A DNA stretch of 64,000 nucleotides from Hyalangium versicolor. Lineage in GTDB: Bacteria; Myxococcota; Myxococcia; Myxococcales; Myxococcaceae. Below the pieces are notes generated by a model. It searched no databases and was not told the DNA's origin. It saw only the letters and a program-made list of their open reading frames with translations. The first letter of the stretch is position 1. The number at the start of each line of letters is the position of its first letter. Made by a program: the position numbers and the translations under genes. The stretch covers positions 310,001 to 374,000 of the forward strand of contig NZ_JAHXBF010000004.1 of NCBI RefSeq assembly GCF_020103695.1, read 5' to 3'. Positions 47,101 to 55,228 of the stretch are shown one piece after another.

Positions 47101-50100
47101 CTTCTATGACTGGGCAGCGCCTCGTCCCAAAACCCTCGTCTATTCCTTCGACGGCGCCCCCGAAGCACTGGAAGGCAGCTGGACGGGAGACTGGGTCGAG
47201 GGCGGGCCCTGGCGCCAGCAGGTGACGGTGTCCAACGGCGCTGGCGAGGCGCTCTACTCCGCCACCCGTCTCTCCCCGTCACTCTGGACGGTGTCCGACT
47301 GGCGCGAGAGGGATGCACACGGCCGCGTCGTCTACGTCGCGCAGCCCTTCTACTGGGACGGAGCCCTGCCCACCGCGCGGCCCACGAATGCCGTGGGGCA
47401 GCTCCTGGCCTATGACGCGCAGGGGCGCATCGTGCAGCAGACGCTGCCCAACAACGCCATCCGCACGTTCGGCTACAAGGCCTTCGAGACGACGCTGACG
47501 GACTCGGAGCTCGCCCCCGTGGTTTCGCGGTACGACGGGCTGGGGCGCATCACTCGCACCCAGCGGCAGGTGGACACCACCCTCGAGTCGGTGGGTGCTT
47601 CCTACGACGCCGCCGGCCGCATCCGTACGCTGAGCCTGCAGGACGGAACCGTCACCCACAGCTTCTCCTATGACTCGCTGGGCCGGCTGGTGAGCGCGGA
47701 CGACCCGGACATTGGTGCGCGCACCTTGCGCTATGACGATCGCAACCGGCTGACGCACCACACCAACGGCGCCAACCAGACGCGCCAGTACTTCTACGAC
47801 GACGTGGGCCGTCTCACCCGCACGCTGGGCGAGGACGGCACCGCCTTCGTCTACCACTACGATCTCGCCCAGGACGGCACCTCCTCCGGCTACACCTCGG
47901 GCCGCCTGGCCTGGGTCGAAGAGCCTCGAGGACAGGTGCACCTCACCTACGACGTGTTTGGCCGCGAGGCGCGCCACCGCCGCTCCGTCGACGGTATCTG
48001 GGCCGAAGAAGCCACGTCCTACAGCCCCTCGGGCCTGCCGCTCGCCTCCGAGGTGGATGGCGTCCGCATTCCCACGACCTATGACCCCGCCGGCCGTGCC
48101 ATCCGCATCGGGACCTACTGGGAGGCGCTGCAGCTGGATGCAGCGGGGCGAGTGCTGGAAGAAAGGTACGGCAACGGCGTGCGCCAGGTGTACGAGCGCA
48201 ACGTGCTGGGCCTTCCCCGTCACATCCAGACCCTGCGCCCCACCACGGGCGTGGCCCTCTACGATGTCACGGTGACGCGCAACAGCTACGGCGCGCCGAC
48301 CACCGTCACCGACGACGACGGCGTGGGCCTCAACCACGCCTCGACCTTCGACTATGACGAGGCGGCCCGCCTCACCGATGCCATTCTCGGCGCGGTGAAG
48401 CTGCCCGACGGCACCCTGGGCGAGGGAACCGCCTCCTTCCACTTCAGCTACCAGTATGACGGCCTGCAGAACATGGTGCAGCGCCAGGCCTCGGGCCCCA
48501 AGGCGCTGAGCCTTCTGCAAGGCAGCTACCACTACGGCGAGAGGGGTTTCGGCCCGCGCCAACTCACGCGCGTGGCTTCCGCCAGTGGTGACACCCTCCT
48601 GGACTACGACGCCGCCGGCCGCCTCATCAGCCAGAGCGGACGCACCATGGAGTACAACGGCCTGGACCAACTGGTGCGCGTGACGCTGCCGGGCACGGAG
48701 ACTCCCGCCGCCACGGTGGAGCACGCCTACGGCTATGACGGCCTGCGCATCCTCACCCGCGATCCCGACGGGGACACCCAGTACTGGTTCTCCTCCCAGC
48801 TCACCGAGCGCCAGGGCCAGCGCGAGCGCTACGTGATGCTGGACAGCCGCGTCATCGCCCGAGTGACACAGACGCCCGTGCCAGAGTCGGGCGCCCTCGC
48901 GCGCGCCACGGGCCTGGGAAGCGTGACGGGCGCCACCGTGGACGAGGCCGTGGCCTTCGGCCTGCCCGGGTTGGTATTGGGCGCCATGGGCCTCGTCCTG
49001 CTGGCAGTCCTCGCGCTGCGGGCACCCATGCGCGGCCGAGGCCAGCGCCTGCTGGCAGGCACGCTGGCCGTCTCGCTGCTGGCGCTGTCCTGTGATGCAG
49101 GCGTGCAGGGGGCACGGCTGTCACTTCAGCAGCGCGCCCTGTGGGAGGCAGCGGGCACCCTCTACTTCCACGCGGGTCTGTCCGCCGGTCCCGCGCTGCT
49201 GACGCGCGCGGATGCCAGCGTGTACGAGGAGCGCCGCTACGAGCCCTTCGGCGTACCCATCGATGCGTACCGGGAATTCGAAGGCGGAGGCAGCCAGGTG
49301 GGTGAGGTCGACCACGCGGGCGAGCCGCTCAACACCCTCAACAAGCTGACCGACGCACACACCGGCTGGAGCGATCACGGTGCGCGTTGGATGGCACCGG
49401 AGACAGCTCGCTGGCTGACCCCCGATCCTCCGGTGAAGACTCCCGATCCGAAGTTCCTCACGTCTCCCTGGAGCCTGCACCCCTACCAGCACGTCCGGCA
49501 GAACCCCGTCCTGTACTGGGATCCGGATGGACAGATGGAAGTCCCCATCGTGACTCCGGGCACGCCGACATACGTGCCACCGCCCTCCGGGAACATGCCC
49601 TACGCGGACCCCACGCCGGTGCGCGTACCCATGCAGTTCCCGACAGTCCGCGGGCCTCCCATGGTGGCCCCCCCGGTGCCCGAGCTGCCTCCCATCGAGG
49701 CGCCACCGCCGGGGTTCTGGGTGACAGCCGGCCGCGGACTCCTGGCGGCCGTGCGATTCGTCGGCAGCGCCGCCGTGGTAGGAGTGACCGTTCTCCTGTT
49801 ACCCGGTACGGCTCATGCCCCTGGCCCTCACACGGGGATCAAGCCTTCACCGGCTGATGTCATGCAAGCGGCTCCGGGTGACGCCGCAAAGAACCTCGGG
49901 CGAGTCGTCTACCCGCGCGGGCCCGGAGCAGCGACCAGCCCTGTCCCGCCAGGGTATGTGCCGGTGAGCCGATGGGTCACGGAGACCGAAGCGAAGCTCT
50001 GGATCGATAATGGTGGCACGTACATCCCTGGCGGAGTCGGCGGGGAGAGTGGACGCATCTACGTGACCGTGCCTGGGGAACCACGACCTGGAGGGACCGG

Positions 50101-50236
50101 GCCCGTCCGTATCGACTTCACAGTAGACTCCGCAGCGCTCAACAAGGCTGGCAAGGAGGGTTGGTTCCAGATCTTCCAGCCCGTCCAGAACATGCCCGTC
50201 CACAACGTCACGATCACATACCCACCAGAAAAGTAG
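44150..50236 (+). CDS. RHS polymorphic toxin 2 (SpvB/VCBS/TcdB-middle/RHS)
   Basis: 2028 residues with the same order as RHS 1: signal peptide (LERSRVLAVAVVLWGAVAWA), SpvB-like, VCBS loops, TcdB-middle, YD repeats (~885-1500), membrane-signal-like insert (~1602-1648), RHS core (RRYEPFG...HVRQNPVLYWDPDG, to ~1797). The first ~900 residues are almost identical to RHS 1. The C-terminus (~231 residues) is unrelated: Pro-rich, a TM-like AAVRFVGSAAVVGVTVLLLP, then a compact domain VSRWVTETEAKLWIDNGG...VRIDFTVDSAAL...FQIFQP that looks like small ADP-ribosyltransferase-fold RHS toxins of the TreTu kind. The family is not proven. ATG 44150 follows GGAGG and aligns with RHS 1. The gene overlaps no other; the immunity candidate starts 8 bases later. 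Confidence 0.85.
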   Translation: MHGRRYVLERSRVLAVAVVLWGAVAWAAADPSPGAVNAQTLKLPDGPGSVRGMADDPSVEVFSGQVSYQVPLDVPAGVAGFAPKLSLSYSGEVGNGPLGVGWALPQMALKRSVRLGVPTYGASDELELVGVGGGGRLVALADSTWRLEGRGQAFKVERDGDGYVVTESGGVRYRLGVTAAGRQAEGTRVAGWYLEEAVHPTGQTVTYGYLQHNGQQYLSSVVWGPNSSFRVEFAYGARPDITVSYRTGFRVETAQRLTEVRVFSFGTLLRVYVPGYDVSLPLSRLASLSMLGKLRQGSLPTLTFSYAPRSNPNLVQTEAAAGWALNVNGTSLVDIDGDGVTDLLRLTASGHSWRKGTGTGFAPQRPISGAAGAVLSSSRLIDVDGDSRPELVRFFSEAWQINFLQGEAFGPTTKWLGTDSLPLFNDSTFFADLNGDGRVDVVRTGSESLSVRWNRASGLSASVTRPGIDGAILMPGPNVRFHEVNGDGLADAVQLGSGWYKLFLGKGDGTFVSAGTFNYPWGDSTNTANVRLGDLNHDGLMDLVYLLNGYAHWYPGRGGGAVETTARILACPGPNDTSTVVALGDVTGNGSEDIVWSSTNGMWALDMAGATSAGMLTGIDNGMGKALSISYQGSGQLSVAAEAAGTPWVRKLPTSIPVPVRLEVQPGAGEPARVVEYTVRDGFWDGVERRFGGFLTGGTRAVGSSPSDTLSIETRYEEGSGASRVLRGLPLEATKKDGLGTLYTRALSSYEARPVDGLPDVPLLRKPALLDSRTFHYEGVSSPIETLTTYSYDVRVRPIEEVHHGRLDITGDEKTVRRAFASDDVAWVQDVLCEERLLEADGTLVSHSRVFYGDASQVYSWTDGTQCRAGRLVRETHSWLADSTNPHWVLQSSTEYDAWDNPTRQYSSGTWRTLTYDANHLHPVSETVSPEAGRNLTWTLQWDDVAGLAGTLTDPDGITTEVTYDSLGRPMTLAVGGASPHVRYFYDWAAPRPKTLVYSFDGAPEALEGSWTGDWVEGGPWRQQVTVSNGAGEALYSATRLSPSLWTVSDWRERDAHGRVVYVAQPFYWDGALPTARPTNAVGQLLAYDAQGRIVQQTLPNNAIRTFGYKAFETTLTDSELAPVVSRYDGLGRITRTQRQVDTTLESVGASYDAAGRIRTLSLQDGTVTHSFSYDSLGRLVSADDPDIGARTLRYDDRNRLTHHTNGANQTRQYFYDDVGRLTRTLGEDGTAFVYHYDLAQDGTSSGYTSGRLAWVEEPRGQVHLTYDVFGREARHRRSVDGIWAEEATSYSPSGLPLASEVDGVRIPTTYDPAGRAIRIGTYWEALQLDAAGRVLEERYGNGVRQVYERNVLGLPRHIQTLRPTTGVALYDVTVTRNSYGAPTTVTDDDGVGLNHASTFDYDEAARLTDAILGAVKLPDGTLGEGTASFHFSYQYDGLQNMVQRQASGPKALSLLQGSYHYGERGFGPRQLTRVASASGDTLLDYDAAGRLISQSGRTMEYNGLDQLVRVTLPGTETPAATVEHAYGYDGLRILTRDPDGDTQYWFSSQLTERQGQRERYVMLDSRVIARVTQTPVPESGALARATGLGSVTGATVDEAVAFGLPGLVLGAMGLVLLAVLALRAPMRGRGQRLLAGTLAVSLLALSCDAGVQGARLSLQQRALWEAAGTLYFHAGLSAGPALLTRADASVYEERRYEPFGVPIDAYREFEGGGSQVGEVDHAGEPLNTLNKLTDAHTGWSDHGARWMAPETARWLTPDPPVKTPDPKFLTSPWSLHPYQHVRQNPVLYWDPDGQMEVPIVTPGTPTYVPPPSGNMPYADPTPVRVPMQFPTVRGPPMVAPPVPELPPIEAPPPGFWVTAGRGLLAAVRFVGSAAVVGVTVLLLPGTAHAPGPHTGIKPSPADVMQAAPGDAAKNLGRVVYPRGPGAATSPVPPGYVPVSRWVTETEAKLWIDNGGTYIPGGVGGESGRIYVTVPGEPRPGGTGPVRIDFTVDSAALNKAGKEGWFQIFQPVQNMPVHNVTITYPPEK

Positions 50237-50244
50237 AGGCGATC

Positions 50245-50550
50245 ATGGCCACCGTGAACCTCTCATCGGAGTTCGGCCTTGTGGTGCGGCGAGCGGCGCT
50301 TGAGCAGCGTGGCGTAAGCTACCGCAAACTGCTCGACACGATGGAGACCGAGGCGCCACTGGATGTGAACGAGGAGCTGATCTCCTTCGGTCCGCATTTC
50401 GGATTGGAGGCGGCGACAGAGTTCGCCCGTCGCCTGGAGTCCATCGGACTGATTAACATTGATGACTTCTTCGTCTTCGCTGGCGACTTCCCGGAGTGGT
50501 GTGGGTTCACCGGATACTTCAACAAGCGGGACACCCCGTCGACAGGCTGA
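50245..50550 (+). CDS. Candidate immunity protein for RHS toxin 2
   Basis: 101 residues with no signal peptide. Helix and strand pattern SYRKLLDTMETEAPLDVNEELISFGPHFGLEAATEFARRLESIGLINIDDFFVF, acidic overall, ending in a Trp/Phe-rich segment. The phrase FGPHFG...ARRLESIGL..DDFFVF resembles small proteins found right after RHS C-termini. It starts 8 bases after the RHS 2 stop. It would neutralise the cognate toxin in the cytoplasm. The internal ATG at 50245 was chosen because the upstream frame lies inside the RHS gene. Confidence 0.7.
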   Translation: MATVNLSSEFGLVVRRAALEQRGVSYRKLLDTMETEAPLDVNEELISFGPHFGLEAATEFARRLESIGLINIDDFFVFAGDFPEWCGFTGYFNKRDTPSTG

Positions 50551-50657
50551 TCGCGGGGCACAACCTTGCTAAGTGCGATGTCCGAAGCCATCGCGGCGGC
50601 GCAGGGTTTCTCCGTTTCGTTCGAGGAGGACTGACGGCGCAGTTGCGCACGCAACGA

Positions 50658-50686
50658 GGGGCGGCCTGCTTGCCGCGGGCCGCCCC
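50658..50686 (+). terminator. 9-bp GC hairpin after the RHS 2 / immunity genes
   Basis: Arms GGGGCGGCC (50658-50666) and GGCCGCCCC (50678-50686) with an 11-base loop; no T-run. It is 107 bases past the immunity stop and 83 before the SEC-C start. Confidence 0.5.
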
Positions 50687-50769
50687 GAATTCATGGGGTG
50701 TACAACTACTCCGCTCTCGGGCCTGCCGCGAGACTCTGGAAACAGGTCGAAGGGCGGTAGGGTGGCGCC

Positions 50770-52053
50770 ATGAGCTCGTCCAAGCCCGGCCGCAATGATC
50801 CCTGCCCCTGTGGCAGCGGGAAGAAGTACAAAGCCTGCCACGCCGCCGAGGATCGCGCGCGTGCCGCGGCCCCGTCTGCCGCCCCCCACCCGCTCGCCGC
50901 GGACCTCAAGGCCGCGATGGAGCTGCTCGGGGATCCGGATGTGTCCAAGCTGTCTCGCGCGCTGGACCACCTGGGCTCCCTGCTGGCGAAGTGGGGCCCC
51001 GCTCCGAGCCTGCGCTTCGACTCAGCCGCCTTCGATGCCCACCTCACCCAGGCGTTCGAGGCCCTGCCGGACACCGTCGAGCAGAATCCCGCCCAGGCCC
51101 ACCGGGAGCTGCTCATCGGCACCGTGCGCCAGTTCGGCACCCGCGCCTTCCTGGATGCCTTCCGCGCCGCCGTGCTCCAGCGCGCCGTTGAGTCCGGCCT
51201 CTCGCCCGAGGACCGCCAGGCCCTCTGTGTCGCGGCGCTGCTCTCCTCGCCTTCGAGCAAGGGCACCTTCCGCCCCGAGGACATCCCTGTGCTGGATGTC
51301 GTCTTCGACGTCCAGTTCCGCGAGTGGTGCACCCAGCACCACGAACTCGCCAACAAGTTCGAGGCGCTCACCCGCTTCGCCGAGGACGAGCTGTCCCCCG
51401 AGGTGCTCGACGCGCTGAACAAGGCTCGCGAGGGCAACATGGATGCCCTGCTCCAGCACGTGCAGTCCGACCCGCGCATCATCGAGCGCATCACCCGCGA
51501 GGCCAAGGAGCGCGCCACCCGCGTCGAAGCGAAGCTCCGCGAGCGCTCCACCCCGCCCCTCTTCACTCCCGAGGAGGAGCTCTGGTTCACCTGCGTCCTC
51601 TGGGAGCCGCTGCGCGCTGTGAAGGGCTCCGCCACCAGTGAGACCACGCGCCGCGCCGCCGTGGAGAACCTCATCCGCGCCGTGAAGGGCGCGCTCGACT
51701 CCGAGCTGCTCTCCGGCATGCTGGAGCGCCTGCGTCAGAAGGCTCGCGATACCTCTCTGGACGAGGCCACCCGCACCTGGTTCACCGACGCCGCCATCGC
51801 CGTGGAGGCCGAGCCCTCGCGCATGGTCATGGCCGCGCTCTTCACCGCCAGCCAGGAGGCCGTGGGCCGCTCGGCCGAAGAGATGGTCATGCTCGCCGAC
51901 ATCAAGGCCCGCCCCGTGTGGACGCCCGAGGACTTCGAGCCCTACCGCAAGCTCCTCGAGGACATGGGGCTACCCACCGCCGCCGCGCGCATCCGCCGCT
52001 GCCAGGACTGGCTGAGCGAGCACCCCATCGCCCTGGCTCCCGAGAGCGCCTGA
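50770..52053 (+). CDS. SEC-C motif protein
   Basis: 427 residues. Residues ~7-24 (GRNDPCPCGSGKKYKACHA) are the SEC-C zinc-binding motif known from the SecA C-terminus, where it contacts SecB and ribosomes. It is at the N-terminus here. The rest is predicted all-helical and unlike SecA: there is no DEAD motor. The long tail may be a protein-binding solenoid. Function unknown; the motif suggests zinc binding and a role near translation or protein export. Confidence 0.8.
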   Translation: MSSSKPGRNDPCPCGSGKKYKACHAAEDRARAAAPSAAPHPLAADLKAAMELLGDPDVSKLSRALDHLGSLLAKWGPAPSLRFDSAAFDAHLTQAFEALPDTVEQNPAQAHRELLIGTVRQFGTRAFLDAFRAAVLQRAVESGLSPEDRQALCVAALLSSPSSKGTFRPEDIPVLDVVFDVQFREWCTQHHELANKFEALTRFAEDELSPEVLDALNKAREGNMDALLQHVQSDPRIIERITREAKERATRVEAKLRERSTPPLFTPEEELWFTCVLWEPLRAVKGSATSETTRRAAVENLIRAVKGALDSELLSGMLERLRQKARDTSLDEATRTWFTDAAIAVEAEPSRMVMAALFTASQEAVGRSAEEMVMLADIKARPVWTPEDFEPYRKLLEDMGLPTAAARIRRCQDWLSEHPIALAPESA

Positions 52054-52080
52054 GCAGCGCCCGGCCGGGAGCCGAGAGAT

Positions 52081-53310
52081 TCAGACGCGCAGGTCGCCCT
52101 CGTGGAGCTCCCGCCCCGAGAGCAGCTTCGCCGTGCGCTGGAGCCGCTCCGTGCCCACCCGCGTGAGCGCGCCCCGCATCCCCGGCTGGCTGAGAATGAG
52201 CCGCTCGAAGGCGGCCCGGTCCAGCTTCAGCACCACGCTGGGCACCTCGGCCCGCACCGTCGCCGTCACCGGCTTGCCGAGCAGCAGGGAAATCTCTCCG
52301 AACACATCGCCCTCGCGCAGCGGCGGATAGGCCCGCTCCCGGCCATCCCCCTGCACGTGGTACGGCGTGCAGCGGCCGCGCAGCAGCAGGTAGAACGCGT
52401 CGCCCTGCTGCCCCTGCTCGAGCACCACCTCGCCCGGCTTCACTTCGCGGAGCTCGAACTCGCGCGCCACGGCCTGCTTCTGCTCGGGCTGAAGCGGCGT
52501 GAACACCGGGTTGCTGCGCAGCAGGTTCTCCACCATCCGCTCGCGGTAGAAGGACTGCACCACCTGCCCCACCACCGGGTGCCGCCGCTCCAGTTGCACC
52601 AGCCGCTCGCGCGTGAACTCCAGGAGCACCACCGGCGCCAGCGTCAGCACGCTCGCCAGGCGCGGCCCCTCCGAGATGAGCGCCAGCTCTCCGAAGAAGG
52701 AGCCCTCGTTCAGCTCGCCCACCTTGCGCCGCTCTCCGCCCTCGAGGTGGCGCACCACCGCCACCCGGCCCTCCACCAGCGCGAACATCGACGCGCCGTG
52801 ATCGCCCTCCTCCACCACGGACTGGCCCAGCGGCAGCTTGCGGACCTCCATCGCCTCCACCACCGCGGCGAAGGGCTCGCGCGCCAACTGCGAGAACAGC
52901 GGCACCGCCGGCATCCCCGCTGCAGGCCCACGCCCGTCCGGCAGCGGCGCGAACTCCTTGTGCGGCGGGTTCGCGGTGCCTCGCAGGCTGGGCCCCTGCC
53001 ATCCATAGAGATCCGCCAAGGAGCGCGGCGTCCGCGTGTGCCCCGGCTCCAGCTTCAGGAGCCCCTTGCACGCCACGATGGCGCGCAGCAACTGGCCCAC
53101 CCGTGCGAAGGCCAGCGCAGCCTCCTCATAGGCAGCCACCGCCTCCGCCCGGCGCCCGAGCCGCTCCCGCAGCTCGGCCACCTGCTGATGACTCGCCCCA
53201 TCATCTGGCGCGAGCTTCACCACGTGCTCATACTCCGCCAGGGCTCCCTCGAGCTGTTCCAGCCCGAGCAGCCGAGCGCCCTTGTCCTTGCGTCGCTGAA
53301 GCTCGTCCAT
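52081..53310 (-). CDS. TPR plus two cyclic-nucleotide-binding domains
   Basis: 409 residues. An N-terminal TPR part (~1-85, ALAEYEHVVKLAPDDGASHQQVAELRERLGRRAEAVAAYEEA) is followed by two Crp-type cNMP-binding beta-rolls. The first (~145-265) reads QSVVEEGDHGASMFALVEGRV and GSFFGELALISEGPR; the second (~280-395) reads GEVVLEQGQQGDAFYLLLRGR and GDVFGEISLLLGKPV. There is no HTH, so it is not a Crp regulator. It likely senses cAMP/cGMP or a dinucleotide and acts on partners. ATG 53310 has GAGG upstream; a GTG at 53325 overlapping the previous stop is an alternative. It is the second gene of a pair. Confidence 0.8.
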   Translation of the reverse strand: MDELQRRKDKGARLLGLEQLEGALAEYEHVVKLAPDDGASHQQVAELRERLGRRAEAVAAYEEAALAFARVGQLLRAIVACKGLLKLEPGHTRTPRSLADLYGWQGPSLRGTANPPHKEFAPLPDGRGPAAGMPAVPLFSQLAREPFAAVVEAMEVRKLPLGQSVVEEGDHGASMFALVEGRVAVVRHLEGGERRKVGELNEGSFFGELALISEGPRLASVLTLAPVVLLEFTRERLVQLERRHPVVGQVVQSFYRERMVENLLRSNPVFTPLQPEQKQAVAREFELREVKPGEVVLEQGQQGDAFYLLLRGRCTPYHVQGDGRERAYPPLREGDVFGEISLLLGKPVTATVRAEVPSVVLKLDRAAFERLILSQPGMRGALTRVGTERLQRTAKLLSGRELHEGDLRV

Positions 53311-53321
53311 CGCGCCGAGCC

Positions 53322-54560
53322 TCACGCACTCAATGCGCGCACTCGAGCCGCGAGGTTGCGCGTGAAGAGTCGATAGATGCGCAGCGCAGCGCCCTCGTGC
53401 GTGTCCAGGTAGTGCTGGAACCCCGCGCGGGTGATGCGCAGCGCCCGGACGGCGGTACGAGCCCGAACATGCGCCGACGTGGGCCCGTCCTGGATGAGCG
53501 AAATCTCTCCCAGGTAGGCACCGGGCCCCAGGGTGTTGAGCCGCTTGGCATCCGGCTCCGGGCCACTGAACACGTCCACGGTGCCCTCCAGCAGCACGAA
53601 GAGCCCCGTGCCCTGTGCTCCCTTCTCCAGCACCGTCGCCCCCTCCGGGATGAGCACCTGCTGCGCCACCCGGTACAGATCCTTCATGTCCTCCAGCGAC
53701 AGCTCCCCGAAGATGGGGATGGCCTTGAGATAGCCATAGCCGCTGGTGGCCGGAGTCACCCGAGCCACGGGCGGCACGCCCGAATTGGAGCTGCCCAAGC
53801 CCGGCAACTGGGCCAGCACCTCGTCCGCCTCCGCGTCCCGGCCGACCCGCCGCAGCAACCGTGCCTGCTCGGCCAGCACCGCCGGATCCTTGCGCGCCTC
53901 CTCGGAGCCCCTCAGCGTGTCCACCAGGAGCGCCAGCGCGCGCCGTGGCTGCCCCTCGTTGTCCAGCAGGGTGCAGATGCGAAGCACGGACTCCAGGTGC
54001 CGCGGATCATCCACCGGCACGCCGCACAGCGCCTCCACCTCGGCGTGCACGTTGCCCAGCTCGCGGTACACCGCCGCGGCCTCCAGGGGCCTGCCAAGCC
54101 GCGCCAGGCACTGCGCCATGGACTCGCGCGCGCCCAGGCCGCGGTACAGCTCCAGCGCCCGCTCCAGCGCGCCGCCCCGCTCCAGCGCCGCCGCCGCCTT
54201 GGCGATGTCGCCCGCGCGGAAGTACGCCTCGGCCGCCTCCACCTGGTTGCCACCCTGCTCGAACAGCGCCGCCGCATCCGCGTCCGAGCCGAAGCCCTGC
54301 AGCAGCCGCGCCGCGCCGGTGAAGTCGCGCGCCTTGCGCAGCACCTCCACCAGACTCTTGCGCTCTTCCACCGTCGCGCCGACCGCTTCCTTCAGCAGCC
54401 GATCGCGCTGGGCCGCGCTCATGTCCTCGTAGAGCTGGACGGCCGTATCCACCTCATCGCGCGTGGCCAGCCACTGCACGACTTGATAGGCGCTCCCGCC
54501 GGGTGCGCCCGGCTGCCCGCTCTCATCCACTTTGTTGGATCCCGCCGAGGATTGCTCCAT
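53322..54560 (-). CDS. TPR-like solenoid plus one cyclic-nucleotide-binding domain
   Basis: 412 residues. The first ~270 are helix-turn-helix repeats rich in Ala/Arg/Leu (DAAALFEQGGNQVEAAEAYFRAGDIAKAAAALERGGALERA). The C-terminal ~115 residues form a cNMP-binding beta-roll: GATVLEKGAQGTGLFVLLEGTVDVFSG and PGAYLGEISLIQDGPTSAHVRA, ending in a helix. No output domain. It is translated first in a pair with the downstream double-domain protein (stop overlaps its possible GTG start). The pair looks like a signal-relay module. Confidence 0.8.
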   Translation of the reverse strand: MEQSSAGSNKVDESGQPGAPGGSAYQVVQWLATRDEVDTAVQLYEDMSAAQRDRLLKEAVGATVEERKSLVEVLRKARDFTGAARLLQGFGSDADAAALFEQGGNQVEAAEAYFRAGDIAKAAAALERGGALERALELYRGLGARESMAQCLARLGRPLEAAAVYRELGNVHAEVEALCGVPVDDPRHLESVLRICTLLDNEGQPRRALALLVDTLRGSEEARKDPAVLAEQARLLRRVGRDAEADEVLAQLPGLGSSNSGVPPVARVTPATSGYGYLKAIPIFGELSLEDMKDLYRVAQQVLIPEGATVLEKGAQGTGLFVLLEGTVDVFSGPEPDAKRLNTLGPGAYLGEISLIQDGPTSAHVRARTAVRALRITRAGFQHYLDTHEGAALRIYRLFTRNLAARVRALSA

Positions 54561-54569
54561 GCCGTATTC

Positions 54570-54863
54570 CTATACCGCTTGGAACTGTCTGGCGACGTGC
54601 TTCAACCCCCACCGTGTCGGGACAGACCCGCCGGAGGTGGACCAAACAACCACACCCCGCCCGCGTGCACCGCTCTGAAGAAGAGGGATTCCCTCAGGGG
54701 GCCTTCGACAGCCCACCACCGCGAACCAGGTGCGGGGCTGGCCCAGCATCCCGCCCACCTTCTCGGCCATGCGTGCGTTGCGCTCATAGAAGCGCTTCTC
54801 GTACAGGGGGCGCGGATCGGGGTGGGCCTGCTCCGCTGTTTCCAATTCGACAATTGGGTTCAA
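54570..54863 (-). pseudogene. TraB/GumN C-terminal fragment, degraded
   Basis: A 97-codon reading frame beginning TTG at 54863. Its first half, ELETAEQAHPDPRPLYEKRFYERNARMAEKVGGMLGQPRTWFAVVG, matches the C-terminal part of TraB/GumN-family proteins (LYEKxFxERNxxMA...VVGAGHLVG). The following HLVG motif is lost and the frame becomes random-like (VVVWSTSGGSVPTRW), so a small deletion or frameshift has happened. The N-terminal two thirds of the family are absent. Judged non-functional; family assignment by motif reading only. Confidence 0.55.
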
Positions 54864-55060
54864 TCCGCGCGGGTGAAGACGAGAAAGTACTGGTTCGGGA
54901 GGAAGCAGTGGTCCTCCACGCGCCCGCGCGGCGGGCGGGAACGAGCCCAGAACCCGCCGGAAGGAGGACCGCCGTGAGGTTGCTCAGCCCCTCGTGCCGT
55001 GCGCACTCGGCCAGATAGCGAGCCATGTCCGGCTCAAGGGCCGGGCATTTTCGCGGCGGG
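54860..55060 (-). pseudogene. Class I methyltransferase remnant
   Basis: Two separated pieces of one SAM methyltransferase are visible in different frames. One reads ALEPDMARYLAECARHEGLSNLTAVL (the SAM-binding acidic-loop region). The other reads VEDHCFLPNQYFLVFTRAD followed by TGA at 54860, a typical C-terminus of this family. The ~100 residues normally between them, and the N-terminus, are missing. The TGA overlaps the TTG of the TraB fragment, suggesting the two intact genes were once coupled. It lies between two active-looking operons. Confidence 0.5.
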
Positions 55061-55228
55061 CGCGCGTTGGGGGACGGATCTCCTGCGCGAAGCGGGCAGG
55101 CAGACCGCGAAGCTGCTCCCCTGGGGCAAAAAGCCACATCGACTCACCGCGAAGTCGATGCAAGGCTCGCGCTCGGACAGCGTCCGGGCGCTATCGTAGG
55201 AGCCCCGTCCGCTGCCCGGAGTCCATCC

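Noticed and set aside
50578-50634. 18-codon ORF (MSEAIAAAQGF...) after the RHS 2 immunity gene
   Set aside because: Too short and without a ribosome site; it could be a remnant of an older toxin/immunity cassette but nothing supports that.
54503-55018. Plus-strand open frame in the 54.5-55.0 kb spacer
   Set aside because: It is antisense to recognisable TraB and methyltransferase fragments and has a random-like, Arg/Pro-rich composition.
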